From Tibeticola sediminis (GTDB lineage Bacteria > Pseudomonadota > Gammaproteobacteria > Burkholderiales > Burkholderiaceae_C): a DNA stretch of 64,000 bases. The notes beneath the pieces are model-generated. The model worked only from the letters and a program-made list of their open reading frames with translations. It had not been told where the DNA came from and ran no database searches. Positions 15,078-24,297 of this stretch are shown piece by piece. The stretch covers positions 193,501 to 257,500 of the forward strand of contig NZ_RKQL01000004.1 in assembly GCF_003843835.1 (NCBI RefSeq), read 5' to 3'. Numbering within the stretch: position 1 is the first letter of the stretch; every line of letters starts with the position of its first letter. Position numbers and translations under genes: made by a program.

Positions 15078-17342
15078 ATGAATGAACCGGCAGTGAATCC
15101 TGGGGAAGCGGGCGATGGCGAGCGGTGCAGCGTCGACCTCGGCATCGGCGGTATGACTTGCGCCTCATGCTCGGCGCGGGTGGAGCGGGCACTGCGCAAG
15201 GTGCCCGGCGTGCAGCAGGCGACGGTGAATCTGGCGACCGAGTCGGCGCGCGTCGTGGTGGCGGGGGGCGATCCGCAGGTGGTGGCGCGCCTGGCCCGCG
15301 CGGTGCGCGAGGCGGGCTATGAGCCGCGCACGCCCGAGCAGATGCAGGCGGCGGCCGACGAGGGCCCCTGGGCGGGGTTTGGGCCGGTGGCGCTGGCCTT
15401 GGCCTTGTCCGCGCCGCTGGTGTTGCCCATGCTGCTGCAGGTGTTCGGGGTGCATGTGATGCTGCCGCCCTGGCTGCAGTTTTTGCTCGCCACCCCGGTG
15501 CAGTTCGTGCTGGGGGCGCGGTTCTACAAGGCGGGCTGGTCGGCGGCACGGCATGGCAGCGGCAACATGGATTTGCTGGTGGCCATCGGGACGACCGCGG
15601 GCTGGCTGCTGTCGGTCTGGCTGTGGTGGACGGCGCCGGCGGGCGAGACGCCGCATCTCTATTTCGAGGGCTCGGCGGTGGTGATTGCGCTGGTGCTGCT
15701 GGGCAAGTGGCTCGAAGCGCGCGCCAAGAGGCGGGCGACTTCGGCGATCCGGGCGCTGCATGCCTTGCGGCCTGAGCAGGCGCATTGGCTCGGGCCCGAT
15801 GGGGAGGTCGATGTGCCGGTGGCCGAACTCTTGCCCGGCGACCGGGTGGTGGTGCGGCCGGGCGAGCGCTTCCCGGCCGATGGCCGCGTGGTCGAAGGCC
15901 ACACCCAGGCCGACGAATCGCTCTTGACCGGCGAGTCGCTGCCCGTGCCCAAAGGGCCAGGGGACGCGGTGACGGGCGGCGCGATCAACGGCGAGGGCCG
16001 CGTCATGGTGGAGGTGACGGCGGTGGGGGCGGAGTCGGTGCTTTCGCGCATCATCCGGCTCGTCGAGGATGCGCAGGCCGCGAAGCCACCGATCCAGCGG
16101 CTGGTCGATCGCGTGGCTGCGGTGTTCGTGCCCGTGGTGCTGGGGTTAGCGGTGCTGACGTTGGCCGGCTGGCTCGCTGCGGGCGTGGGTTTCGAGGCGG
16201 CGGCCATCCATGCGGTGTCGGTGCTGGTGATCGCCTGCCCTTGCGCATTGGGGCTGGCGACGCCGGCGGCGATCATGGTGGGCACGGGCGTCGCGGCGCA
16301 GCACGGCATTCTGATTCAGGATCCGCTGGCGCTCGAGCGCGCCCGTGCGGTCGACACGGTGGTGTTCGACAAAACAGGCACCCTGACCGTGGGGCGGCCG
16401 ACGCTGACCGCGTTTGTGACCGACGAGCCGCAGGCGGAGGATGCGTGGCTTGCTTTAGCGGCCAGTTTGCAAAGCGGCAGCGAGCACCCCTTGGCACGCG
16501 CGGTGGTGGCCGCAGCGCAGGCACGGTCGGTCGCGTTCGAGCCGGTGACACAGATGCACGCGGTGCCCGGCCGGGGCACCGAAGGGGTGGTGGACGGGGT
16601 GTGCTGGCGCTTGGGGAGTCTGCGCTGGCTCGAGGAGATGGGGGCGACGCTCGGGCCGCTCGAGGGCGAGGCGCGGCGGCTGCTGGCCAGCGGCGCGACC
16701 GTTTCGGCCTTGGCGGAATGTGGACGCGGTGAGGGCTCGGAAGCCCCCGCGGCGCGGGTGCGGGCGCTGCTGGCCTTTGCCGATGCGGTGAAGCCGGGGG
16801 CGCGCGAGGCGATCGAGCGCTTGCGCGCGCGGGGCTTGCAGGTCGTGATGCTCACCGGCGACCACCGCGCCGCAGCAGCGGCCGTGGCGCAGGCGCTCGG
16901 GCTCGATCCCGAGCGCGGTGAGGTGGTGGCCGAGGTCATGCCCGAGCAAAAAGCGGGGCACATTGCCACGCTGCGCCGCGCCGGGCGCGTGGTGGCGATG
17001 GTGGGCGACGGCGTGAATGACGCGCCTGCGCTCGCGGCCGCCGATGTGGGGCTGGCGATGGGCAGCGGCACCGATGTGGCCATGCACGCCGCGGGCATCA
17101 CGCTCATGCGCGGCGACCTGGCGCTGGTGCCTGCAGCGCTCGACATTTCGGCGCGCACGGTCGGCAAGATCCGGCAAAACCTGTTTTGGGCGTTCATCTA
17201 CAACATCGTCGGCATCCCGCTGGCGGCCTTGGGTTATCTGAGCCCGGTGCTCGCCGGCAGCGCGATGGCGGCGAGTTCGGTCAGCGTGATGGCCAACGCC
17301 CTGCTGCTGCGGCGCTGGCGGCCAGAATGTCAAAAAAGATAG
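15078..17342 (+). CDS. copA: Copper-translocating P1B-type ATPase
   Basis: This 754-residue inner-membrane pump has one N-terminal HMA domain (GMTCASC at 25-31). Then come the transmembrane set, TGES at 284-287 in the actuator, the ion-binding CPC (ACPCALG, 386-392), the phosphorylation loop DKTGTLT at 431-437, an SEHPLA HP motif and a C-terminal GDGVNDAPAL. These define a Cu(I)-exporting P1B-1 ATPase. The ATG at 15078 is 63 bp from the divergent copZ; longer in-frame starts would run through copZ. The last codons and TAG stop lie in a family D repeat (from 17332), so the C terminus (PECQKR) looks repeat-derived. Confidence 0.96.
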   Translation: MNEPAVNPGEAGDGERCSVDLGIGGMTCASCSARVERALRKVPGVQQATVNLATESARVVVAGGDPQVVARLARAVREAGYEPRTPEQMQAAADEGPWAGFGPVALALALSAPLVLPMLLQVFGVHVMLPPWLQFLLATPVQFVLGARFYKAGWSAARHGSGNMDLLVAIGTTAGWLLSVWLWWTAPAGETPHLYFEGSAVVIALVLLGKWLEARAKRRATSAIRALHALRPEQAHWLGPDGEVDVPVAELLPGDRVVVRPGERFPADGRVVEGHTQADESLLTGESLPVPKGPGDAVTGGAINGEGRVMVEVTAVGAESVLSRIIRLVEDAQAAKPPIQRLVDRVAAVFVPVVLGLAVLTLAGWLAAGVGFEAAAIHAVSVLVIACPCALGLATPAAIMVGTGVAAQHGILIQDPLALERARAVDTVVFDKTGTLTVGRPTLTAFVTDEPQAEDAWLALAASLQSGSEHPLARAVVAAAQARSVAFEPVTQMHAVPGRGTEGVVDGVCWRLGSLRWLEEMGATLGPLEGEARRLLASGATVSALAECGRGEGSEAPAARVRALLAFADAVKPGAREAIERLRARGLQVVMLTGDHRAAAAAVAQALGLDPERGEVVAEVMPEQKAGHIATLRRAGRVVAMVGDGVNDAPALAAADVGLAMGSGTDVAMHAAGITLMRGDLALVPAALDISARTVGKIRQNLFWAFIYNIVGIPLAALGYLSPVLAGSAMAASSVSVMANALLLRRWRPECQKR

Positions 17343-17385
17343 CATGGATCGACCAAACGGCGCTGGGGTTTCGGCAGTTTTTTCG
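17332..17385. repeat. Family D repeat spanning the copA stop codon
   Basis: CAAAAAAGATAGCATGGATC, then GACCAAACGGCGCTGGGGTT and TCGGCAGTTTTT match the family D order (GATAGC, GACC, GGCGCTGGGG, TCGGCAG). The rest of the copA to RND gap (17386-17622) holds two hairpins, CCGAC-N7-GTCGG and GCGGGCCG-N6-CGGCCCGC (17517-17538), then a T-rich run near 17570-17587 ahead of the next gene. A copA terminator or RND leader is possible. Confidence 0.6.
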
Positions 17386-17622
17386 AGAACCCAGGCTCCG
17401 GAGGCCATTCAGGTTCGTTCAACGGGCGCAGCGGCGGCTGCGGCGCGTCCAAGGCGGGTTGAGGGCAGGGGCTTAAGCTGGGATTCATCTTTGCCCGACA
17501 ATAATCGTCGGCGTTTGCGGGCCGCGTCACCGGCCCGCGCGGGCTGCCTTCATGGGGCCTTCAACCTTTCCTATTTTTTCCCCTTTTTGGCTACGAGCCG
17601 GTGCGCCGGCAGGGAGAACGAC

Positions 17623-18759
17623 ATGCTGAAACTTTCTCAGGCGCTGGCCACGGCGGCGCTCGGCGGCGCGCTGTGCAGCGCGGCAGCCGTCTGGGCGCAG
17701 GCGGCGCCTGCGCCGGTCACGCTGAGCCCCGAGCAGTTGAGTGCTGCGGGCATCCGCACCCAGCGGGTGAGCCGCACCGATGCCGCCGCAGCCCAGGCGC
17801 TGGAACTCTCGGGCACGGTGGTGCTGCCGCCGCAGGCGCAGCTGGTGCTCAGTGCGCCGCTGGCGGGCGTGGTGCAGCAGGTGACGGTGAGCCCAGGCCA
17901 GGCCCTGCGCGCCGGCCAGCCGGTGGCGCGGCTGCAGAGCGCGGAGCTGCTGCAATGGCAGCGCGAGCGGCTGAGCGCGCAGAACCAGTTGCAACTGGCC
18001 GAGGCGCGGCTCTCGCGCGACGAGAAGCTGTTCGCCGAGGGCCTGATTGCCGAAATGCGCGTGCAGGAGGCGCGCAGCCAGGCCGAACTGGCGCGGCTGG
18101 CACTGGCCGAGCGGCGCGCGGTGTTGAGCGTTGTGGGCGCCGGCACGCAGGGCGAGGGACTGCAGGCCGGGCTGACACTGAGCGCGCCGGTGGCGGCCAC
18201 GGTGATCGAGCTGCTGGCCAGCCCCGGCCAGCGGCTTGACGCGGGCATGCCGGTGGCGCGGCTGGCGCGCGCCGGCGCGCTGGCGCTGGAGCTGCAGGCG
18301 CAGCCCGAGCAGGCTGCGAGCGTGCGCGTGGGCGACCGATTTGAGATCCTCGGCTGCCGCCGTGCCGATGGCTCGCCGGTGACGGCCCGCCTCATGGCGC
18401 TGAACCCGCAGCTCATGCCAGGCAACCAGGCGGTGGTGCTGCGCGCCGATGTGGAAGGCAAGGCGCCCGAGTGTTTGCGCGCCAACCAGTTCGTGCAGGC
18501 GCGGCGCACGGCGCTGGGCGGGCGGGCGTCGTCGGCGCTGGCGCTTCCGACCGAGGCGGTGGTGCGCCAGGGCACGCAGGCCTATGTGTTCGTGCGCACC
18601 GCCAAGGGCTTCGTGCCCACGCCGGTGCAGGTGCAGGCCCAGGGCGCAGGCCTGGTGCAGGTGACGGCCGGCCTGCGGGGCGACGAGGAGGTGGCGGTGC
18701 AGGGCACGGCCGCGCTCAAGGGCGCCTGGCAAGGCCTGGGCGCGGGAGAGGCCCAGTGA
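17623..18759 (+). CDS. Efflux RND transporter periplasmic adaptor subunit (CusB/CzcB type)
   Basis: The 378-residue membrane fusion protein begins with a signal peptide (cleavage likely after AAAVWAQA). It has a first lipoyl half (SAPLAGVVQQVTVSPGQALRAGQ), an alpha hairpin (about 105-175), the second lipoyl half (SAPVAATVIELLASPGQ) and a beta-barrel ending in LPTEAVVRQGTQAYVFV. It bridges the inner-membrane pump and outer-membrane channel encoded next. AGGGAG lies 7 bp before the ATG at 17623. Its TGA overlaps the pump ATG by one base, which indicates translational coupling. It has no methionine-rich N-terminal copper site like that of CusB. Confidence 0.9.
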   Translation: MLKLSQALATAALGGALCSAAAVWAQAAPAPVTLSPEQLSAAGIRTQRVSRTDAAAAQALELSGTVVLPPQAQLVLSAPLAGVVQQVTVSPGQALRAGQPVARLQSAELLQWQRERLSAQNQLQLAEARLSRDEKLFAEGLIAEMRVQEARSQAELARLALAERRAVLSVVGAGTQGEGLQAGLTLSAPVAATVIELLASPGQRLDAGMPVARLARAGALALELQAQPEQAASVRVGDRFEILGCRRADGSPVTARLMALNPQLMPGNQAVVLRADVEGKAPECLRANQFVQARRTALGGRASSALALPTEAVVRQGTQAYVFVRTAKGFVPTPVQVQAQGAGLVQVTAGLRGDEEVAVQGTAALKGAWQGLGAGEAQ

Positions 18760-21700
18760 TGCTGGCGCGCCTGATTGCGTTTTCGCTTGCGCAGCGGCTG
18801 CTGGTGGCGGTGCTGGCGCTGGCGCTGATGGGCGCGGGCTGGGTGGCGTTTCGCGCGCTGCCGATCGACGCCTTCCCCGATGTTTCGACCACGCAGGTCA
18901 AGATCATCCTCAAGGCGCCGGGCATGACGCCCGCGGAGGTGGAGACGCGCATCGTCGCGCCCATCGAGCAAGAGCTGCTGGGCATCCCGAAGCAGGTGAT
19001 GCTGCGCTCCCAGAGCAAGTATGCGATTGCCGACATCACGCTGGACTTTGCCGACGGCACTGATATTTATTGGGCGCGGCAGCAGGTCAGCGAGCGGCTC
19101 GCCGGCGTGATGGGCGAACTGCCGCCGGGGCTCTCCGGGGGCCTCGCACCCATCACCACGCCGCTGGGTGAGATGTTCATGTTCACACTCGAAGGCCCGC
19201 AGTCGCTGGCGGAGAAGCGGCGCGTGCTCGACACCCTGGTGCGCCCGCGGCTGCGCGGCATCGCCGGCGTGGCCGACGTGAACACCCTGGGCGGCGTGGT
19301 GGAAACCTTCGAGGTCGCGCCCGATTTGGGGGCGCTCGCGGCGCGCAAGCTGTCGCTGGCGCAGCTGCAAGAGGCGCTGGCCACGAACAACCGCAACGAT
19401 GGCGCGGGCCGGCTCTCGGCGGGGGAGGAGTCGTTGCTGGTGCGCGCGGACGGCAGCATCCGCACGCTCGACGATGTGCGCGCGATCGCCGTGGCGCAGA
19501 AGGACGGCCAGGTGGTGCGCGTGGGCGACGTGGCCACGGTGCGCCTGGGCAGCCTCACGCGCTACGGCGGGGTGACCCGCAACGGCGAGGCCGAGGCGGT
19601 CGAAGGCCTGGTGCTGGGCCTGCGCGGCGCGAATGCACAAAGCTTGGTGCGCGACGTGAAGGCCGCGCTCGACGAACTCGCGCCCAGCCTGCCCAAGGGC
19701 ATGCAGATCGTGCCGTTTTACGACCGCGGTGCGCTGGTCGAGCGCGCGGTGGGCACGGTGAGCAAGGCGCTGGCCGAGGCCATCGTGTTGGTGCTCGCGC
19801 TGCTGCTGCTGTTCCTGGGCAATCTGCGCGCGGCGCTGGTGGTGGCGCTGATCCTGCCGCTGTCGGCGCTGGCCACCTTCGTGCTGATGCAGCAATGGGG
19901 CTTGTCGGCCAACCTGATGTCGCTCGGCGGGCTGGCCATTGCCATCGGCATGCTGGTGGATGCGGCGGTGGTGGTGGTGGAAAACATCGAGGCGCGCGCG
20001 GGTCAGACCGGCGGCAGCGCGCAATTGGCGCATTTGCACAATGTCTACCGGGCCACGCAGGAGGTGGCGACGCCGGTGGCCTCGGGCGTGCTCATCATCA
20101 TGATCGTGTTCCTGCCGCTGTTGACCTTGCAGGGGCTCGAAGGCAAGCTGTTCTCGCCGGTGGCGCTGACCATCGTGTTCGCGCTGGCGGCTTCGCTGCT
20201 GCTGTCGTTGACCGTCATTCCGGTGCTGGCGTCGGTCGCGCTTAAGCGGGGTCACCATGCCACGCCGTGGGTGGTGCGCAAGCTCGAGGCCGCTTATGCG
20301 CCGCTGCTGGACTGGGCGCTGGCCCATGCCAAGACCGTGGGGCTGCTGGCCGCAGCGGCGCTGGTGGCCGCTGCAGCGGCGTTTGGCAGCATAGGCAAGT
20401 CCTTCATGCCCGCGCTCGACGAGGGCGACATCATCATGCAGGTCGAGAAGCTGCCGTCGATCAACCTCGCGCAGTCCATGGCCACCGACCTGGCGATTCA
20501 GCAGCGCATCATGAAGGCCGTGCCCGAGGTGGCGGGCATCGTGGCCCGCGTGGGCTCCGACGAGCTGGGTCTCGACCCCATGGGGCTCAACGAAACCGAC
20601 ACCTTCCTCGTGCTCAAGCCGCGCAGCGAATGGCGGTTCAAGACCAAGGAGGCGCTGATCGATGCGCTGCGCGAGGCCGCCGCGGGCATGCCCGGCGTGA
20701 ACGTGAGCTTTACTCAGCCCATCGAGATGCGCACCTCGGAAATGCTCTCCGGCGTGCGCGGCGACCTCGCGGTCAAGGTGTTCGGGCCCGACCCGGCCGA
20801 GCTCTCGGCGCTGGCGGAAAGAATCGTCGGCGTGCTCAAGGGCCTGCCGGGTTCGGAAGACGTGGTGACGGCACAGAACGATGGCGTGCAGTACCTGCGG
20901 GTGGAGATCGACCGCGCCGCCGCCGGACGCTTCGGCCTCACGGTCGAGCAGGTGCAAAACGATTTGCGCACCCTGGTCGAAGGCCAGCGCGTGGGCACGG
21001 TGATGCAGCAGGCGCGGCGCGTGCCGCTGGTGCTGCGCGGCGACGAGCCGTTGCGCCTTTCGCCCGAGCGCTTCGCGCAGCTGCGGCTGCCGCTCGCGGG
21101 CGGCGAGTCGGTGGCGCTGGCGCAGATCGCGCGCCTGGTGCAGGACGACGGGCCGGTGAAGGTCGAGCGCGAGCAGTCCTCGCGCATGTCGGTGGTGCGC
21201 GCCAATGTGCGCGGCCGCGATCTGGTGGGCTTCGTCGGTGACGCGCAGGCCGCGGTGGCGCGCGAGGTGGCGCTGCCCGAGGGCTACCACCTCGCCTGGG
21301 GTGGGCAGTTCGAGAACCAGCAGCGCGCGGCCCAGCGGCTGGCTCTGGTGGTTCCGGTGGCGCTGGCGCTCATCGTGGGCGTGCTGTTTGCCACGCTGGG
21401 CTCGCTCCGGCAAGCGCTGCTGGTGTTCGCCAACATACCGCTGGCGCTGGTGGGCGGCGTGGCCGCGCTGGCGGTGAGCGGGGAATACCTTTCGGTACCG
21501 GCTTCGGTGGGCTTCATCGCGCTCATGGGTATTGCCGTGCTCAACGGCCTGGTGCTGGTGACCCACTTCAACCAGTTGCGCGCACGCGGCCTGCCCATCG
21601 CCGAGGTGGTGCGCCAAGGCGCCGTGCGGCGGCTGCGGCCGGTGCTGATGACGGCGAGCATCACCGCGCTGGGGCTGATTCCGCTGCTGCTGGCCACCGG

Positions 21701-21836
21701 GCCGGGCTCGGAGATTCAGCGGCCGCTGGCGGTGGTGGTGATCGGCGGGCTGATCAGCTCCACATTGCTGACGCTGGTGTTGCTGCCCATCGTCTATGCC
21801 CGCTTTTTCGATACCGCAGGGAAGGACCCCGCATGA
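18759..21836 (+). CDS. Heavy-metal efflux RND pump (CusA/CzcA family)
   Basis: This 1025-residue inner-membrane proton antiporter has the RND layout: TM1, a large periplasmic loop with DFADGTDIYWARQQVSERL, TM2-7, a second periplasmic loop and TM8-12. The TM4 signature is AIGMLVDAAVVVVEN: it keeps the Asp and Glu but has Ala where Co/Zn/Cd pumps have the first Asp (DFG), as in the Cu/Ag pump CusA. With the neighbouring CopA and CopZ this makes monovalent copper or silver the best guess; the substrate is inference. Start ATG 18759 overlaps the adaptor stop; its TGA overlaps the next ATG. Confidence 0.93.
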   Translation: MLARLIAFSLAQRLLVAVLALALMGAGWVAFRALPIDAFPDVSTTQVKIILKAPGMTPAEVETRIVAPIEQELLGIPKQVMLRSQSKYAIADITLDFADGTDIYWARQQVSERLAGVMGELPPGLSGGLAPITTPLGEMFMFTLEGPQSLAEKRRVLDTLVRPRLRGIAGVADVNTLGGVVETFEVAPDLGALAARKLSLAQLQEALATNNRNDGAGRLSAGEESLLVRADGSIRTLDDVRAIAVAQKDGQVVRVGDVATVRLGSLTRYGGVTRNGEAEAVEGLVLGLRGANAQSLVRDVKAALDELAPSLPKGMQIVPFYDRGALVERAVGTVSKALAEAIVLVLALLLLFLGNLRAALVVALILPLSALATFVLMQQWGLSANLMSLGGLAIAIGMLVDAAVVVVENIEARAGQTGGSAQLAHLHNVYRATQEVATPVASGVLIIMIVFLPLLTLQGLEGKLFSPVALTIVFALAASLLLSLTVIPVLASVALKRGHHATPWVVRKLEAAYAPLLDWALAHAKTVGLLAAAALVAAAAAFGSIGKSFMPALDEGDIIMQVEKLPSINLAQSMATDLAIQQRIMKAVPEVAGIVARVGSDELGLDPMGLNETDTFLVLKPRSEWRFKTKEALIDALREAAAGMPGVNVSFTQPIEMRTSEMLSGVRGDLAVKVFGPDPAELSALAERIVGVLKGLPGSEDVVTAQNDGVQYLRVEIDRAAAGRFGLTVEQVQNDLRTLVEGQRVGTVMQQARRVPLVLRGDEPLRLSPERFAQLRLPLAGGESVALAQIARLVQDDGPVKVEREQSSRMSVVRANVRGRDLVGFVGDAQAAVAREVALPEGYHLAWGGQFENQQRAAQRLALVVPVALALIVGVLFATLGSLRQALLVFANIPLALVGGVAALAVSGEYLSVPASVGFIALMGIAVLNGLVLVTHFNQLRARGLPIAEVVRQGAVRRLRPVLMTASITALGLIPLLLATGPGSEIQRPLAVVVIGGLISSTLLTLVLLPIVYARFFDTAGKDPA

Positions 21837-22192
21837 ACGGATCTGCAACCGAGGCACGGCCCGAGGCCGCGGCCACGCCGCCCGACTGCTTGCTGACGCT
21901 GGCGCTGCCGCGTGCACTCGAGGAAGAAGTGCTCGACACCTTGATGAGCCACCTCGAGCTTGCGCGTGGGTTCACCGTGCTGCACGGCCAGGGCATGGGC
22001 ACGCATGTGGCCTTGGCGAGCGCGATGGAGCAGGTGCAGGGGCGCGCGCGGCGGGTGTTCGTGCAGGTGGCCTTGACGCGGGCGCAAGCGCATGCCTTGC
22101 TGCGCGCGCTGCACGAGGCGCTGCCGCGTGCGCGGATGGCGTACTGGATCGTGCCCTTGCTGGACTTTGGACATGTGGGAGAAACGGTATGA
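21833..22192 (+). CDS. DUF3240 protein of heavy-metal RND operons
   Basis: The 119-residue soluble protein has DCLLTLALPRALEEEVLDTL near the start and a C-terminal YWIVPLLDFGHVG, the two ends of the small ferredoxin-like DUF3240 domain. It is found almost only beside CzcA/CusA pumps in proteobacteria, so a regulatory or metal-sensing role (P-II-like fold) has been suggested by context. ATGA overlaps join it to the pump gene upstream and to the outer-membrane gene downstream, so all four are translated as one unit. No metal-binding motif is obvious: a single Cys near residue 19. Confidence 0.8.
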   Translation: MNGSATEARPEAAATPPDCLLTLALPRALEEEVLDTLMSHLELARGFTVLHGQGMGTHVALASAMEQVQGRARRVFVQVALTRAQAHALLRALHEALPRARMAYWIVPLLDFGHVGETV

Positions 22193-23478
22193 AGGCAGCT
22201 GAGGCCGTGCGGCGCGGGGCGCTGGCCGTCGTGTGGGGTCTGGCGGCGGGCAGCAGCTGGGCGCAGACCGCGGCGCAAGTGGGCCTGCCGCTGCCCGTGG
22301 AGGTGTTGCGCGCGGCGGTGCAGGCGCAGCCGCGCGTCGCGGCGGCCGAGGCCGCGCTGGCCGCCGCTCGGGCCCGCGGCGAGGCGCTGCAGGCGGGGCC
22401 GTATGAATGGACGGCGCGGCTCGCGCTGAATCGGCGCGACGACCGCGCGGCCGACCAGCGGCTCAGCGAGCAGGAGATCGCGTTGGAAACCGGGCTGCGC
22501 CTGCCTGGAAAGGCGCAGACGGATGGGCAGCTCGCCGCGCTCGGCGTGCAGGAACAGGTGCATGCCTTGGCGCAGGCGCGGCGCGAGGTGTTGCACGAGC
22601 TGCTGGCCGAGACCTATGCGCTGCTGGCCGCGCAGCGCGAGGCGGCGGTGCAGGCCGAGCTGGTGGCGGTGTCGCAGCGGCAGTTGGAGGTGGCGCTGCG
22701 CCGCGAGCGCGCCGGCGAGGCTGCGAAGCTCGAAACCTTGGCCGCGCGGGCCGATTTGGCGCGCGTGCAGGCCGCGGCCGAAGCCGCGCAGGCCCAGGCT
22801 GCCGAACGCTCGGCTGCCTGGCTGCGCCGTTATCCGGGCGTGCTGCTGCCCGACGCCGCGGCGGTACCGGAGTTGGAGGCGCTGGTCGCGCGCATGAAGC
22901 CGCTCGAAAGCGCGGCCGCGCAGGCGGCCTGGGTGGAGCAGCTCATGGCCCAGCACCCCGACTTGGCGGCTGCTGGGATCCGCACCGCGCTGGCGCGCAC
23001 CGAAGCCAGGCGTGCCGAGCAGGACCGGCTGGCTGACCCCACCGTGGGCGTGCGCACTGCCCGCGAGCGCGGCGGGCAGGAGCGGGTGTGGGGCGTGTAT
23101 GTGTCGGTGCCGATCGGCGGCGCGGCGCGGCAGGCGGCGGTGGCTGCGGCTTTGGCCCAGGCCGATCGCGCCGAGCGTGAGCAGGCGCAGACGCGCCAGC
23201 GTGTGCAGGCCGAGGCGTGGCGGATGCTCGGGGAAGCGCTGCAGGGCGTGCGTCAGGCGCAGCGCCAGCAAGTGGCGGCGCAGGCGCTGGTGCGCAGCGC
23301 CCAGTTGCAGGAACGCGCCTGGACGCTGGGTGAGGGCACGTTGTCGGATGTGCTGCTGGCGCAACGCACGGCGGCCGAGGCGCGGCTGGCGGCCGAGCGC
23401 GCGCATGTCGATGCGGCAGCGGCGTTGGCGCGGCTGGAGGCGCACTCCCCCAGCGTGTGGGCGGACGCCGGGCGGTGA
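22189..23478 (+). CDS. TolC-family outer-membrane efflux channel
   Basis: The 429-residue product has a signal peptide ending near SSWAQ and two repeated long alpha-helical stretches (residues about 45-215 and 250-420) rich in Ala, Glu, Arg and Gln. Short beta segments such as YEWTARLALNRR and RVWGVYVSVPIGG lie between them. This duplicated layout is that of TolC/CusC-type channels. It starts with an ATGA overlap on the DUF3240 stop and ends the adaptor-pump-DUF3240-channel operon. It is a little shorter than CusC (about 440 mature). No N-terminal lipobox is seen. Confidence 0.9.
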   Translation: MKAAEAVRRGALAVVWGLAAGSSWAQTAAQVGLPLPVEVLRAAVQAQPRVAAAEAALAAARARGEALQAGPYEWTARLALNRRDDRAADQRLSEQEIALETGLRLPGKAQTDGQLAALGVQEQVHALAQARREVLHELLAETYALLAAQREAAVQAELVAVSQRQLEVALRRERAGEAAKLETLAARADLARVQAAAEAAQAQAAERSAAWLRRYPGVLLPDAAAVPELEALVARMKPLESAAAQAAWVEQLMAQHPDLAAAGIRTALARTEARRAEQDRLADPTVGVRTARERGGQERVWGVYVSVPIGGAARQAAVAAALAQADRAEREQAQTRQRVQAEAWRMLGEALQGVRQAQRQQVAAQALVRSAQLQERAWTLGEGTLSDVLLAQRTAAEARLAAERAHVDAAAALARLEAHSPSVWADAGR

Positions 23479-23529
23479 GTGAGCCCACCGTCCGCCGGGC
23501 CGGCGCTTGGGCGTCGAATTCGCGGGAAG

Positions 23530-23543
23530 TTGACATGGATCAG
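23530..23543. promoter_or_regulatory. FNR-like half-palindrome TTGAC-ATGG-ATCAG upstream of the hemerythrin gene
   Basis: Eight of ten defined bases fit TTGAT-N4-ATCAA. It lies 61 bp upstream of the hemerythrin ATG, a sensible distance for an activating site. Inference only. Confidence 0.35.
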
Positions 23544-23604
23544 GATGGACCGGGTCGTCAATCCGCATCCTCGCAGTCCTGTGCGGTTTCGACCCTGAGC
23601 GACC

Positions 23605-24189
23605 ATGAAACACCCAAGCCTCACCATCATCCGCGACGAGCATTCGTCGCTCGCGGCCATGCTGCAGTCCATGCGGCTTCTGGTTGAACGCGGTCCGGGC
23701 GACCACCCCGAGCGATTCTTCGACGTGCTGCGCGCCATGCTGTTCTACATCGACGAGTTTCCCGAGCGCCTGCACCACCCCAAGGAGTCGGAGCTGCTGT
23801 TCCCGCGCGTCGCGCGCAAGGCGCCTGCGGTGGCCGAGACGATCGAGCGCCTCGAGCGCGACCACCAGAGCGGAGAGCGCCTGGTGCGCGAGCTGCAACA
23901 CTTGCTGCTGGCCTGGGAGCTGCTGGGCGAGTCGCGGCGCGCAGCGTTCACCGAGGCGTTCCGCAAATACGTGGATTTCTACCTCGAGCACATGCGGATC
24001 GAGGAGCAGGTGATCCTGCCCGAGGCCGAGCAGCAGTTCAGCGACGCCGACTGGGCCGAACTCGACGCGGCCTTCGAACAAAACCGCGACCCGCTGACCG
24101 GCAAGTACCCGCCCGACCCAGCCTACGAGCGCCTGTTCACGCGCATCGTGATGAAAGCGCCCGCGCCGATCGGGCTCGGTGAAGACTGA
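23605..24189 (+). CDS. Hemerythrin domain protein
   Basis: The 194-residue product has the four-helix HHE/hemerythrin pattern: RDEHSSL (His13), YIDEFPERLHHPKESELLFP with the HxxxE pair, RDHQSGE, and FYLEHMRIEEQVILP with another His/Glu set. These residues hold a non-heme di-iron centre that can bind oxygen, NO or iron. The tail LDAAFEQNRDPLTG is typical of the bacterial HHE proteins. It stands alone on the plus strand with an FNR-like site upstream, which suggests a link to oxygen limitation or nitrosative stress. The start ATG at 23605 is the family-like MKHPSLTIIRDEH. Confidence 0.88.
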   Translation: MKHPSLTIIRDEHSSLAAMLQSMRLLVERGPGDHPERFFDVLRAMLFYIDEFPERLHHPKESELLFPRVARKAPAVAETIERLERDHQSGERLVRELQHLLLAWELLGESRRAAFTEAFRKYVDFYLEHMRIEEQVILPEAEQQFSDADWAELDAAFEQNRDPLTGKYPPDPAYERLFTRIVMKAPAPIGLGED

Positions 24190-24238
24190 GCGGCGCGGCG
24201 GCGCGGCGCCGCGCGAGCCGGCAATCGAGCACCGTTTT

Positions 24239-24297
24239 TCAGGCTTTTTGCCTGGAAGCCGGCGTCAAACGGCGATTTTTTGCTATCAATATAGGAT
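24239..24297. repeat. Family D repeat and small hairpin between convergent genes
   Basis: CAGG-CTTTTTG-CCTG (24240-24254) is followed by GGCGTCAAACGGCGATTTTTTGC then TATCAAT, a reversed family D copy (its complement reads ATTGATAGC, AAAAAATCGCC). It fills the space between the convergent hemerythrin and ene-reductase genes and could serve both as terminator. Confidence 0.5.

Noticed and set aside
18582-21917. Very long open frame antisense to the RND pump
   Set aside because: It is a shadow of the pump in a GC-rich sequence: the translation is rich in His, Arg, Gln and Ala without motifs, and the plus-strand frame has full RND signatures.
21754-24081. Minus-strand open frame of about 775 codons under the TolC and hemerythrin genes
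   Set aside because: Low-complexity His/Arg/Leu composition; the overlapping plus-strand genes have clear families and coupled starts.
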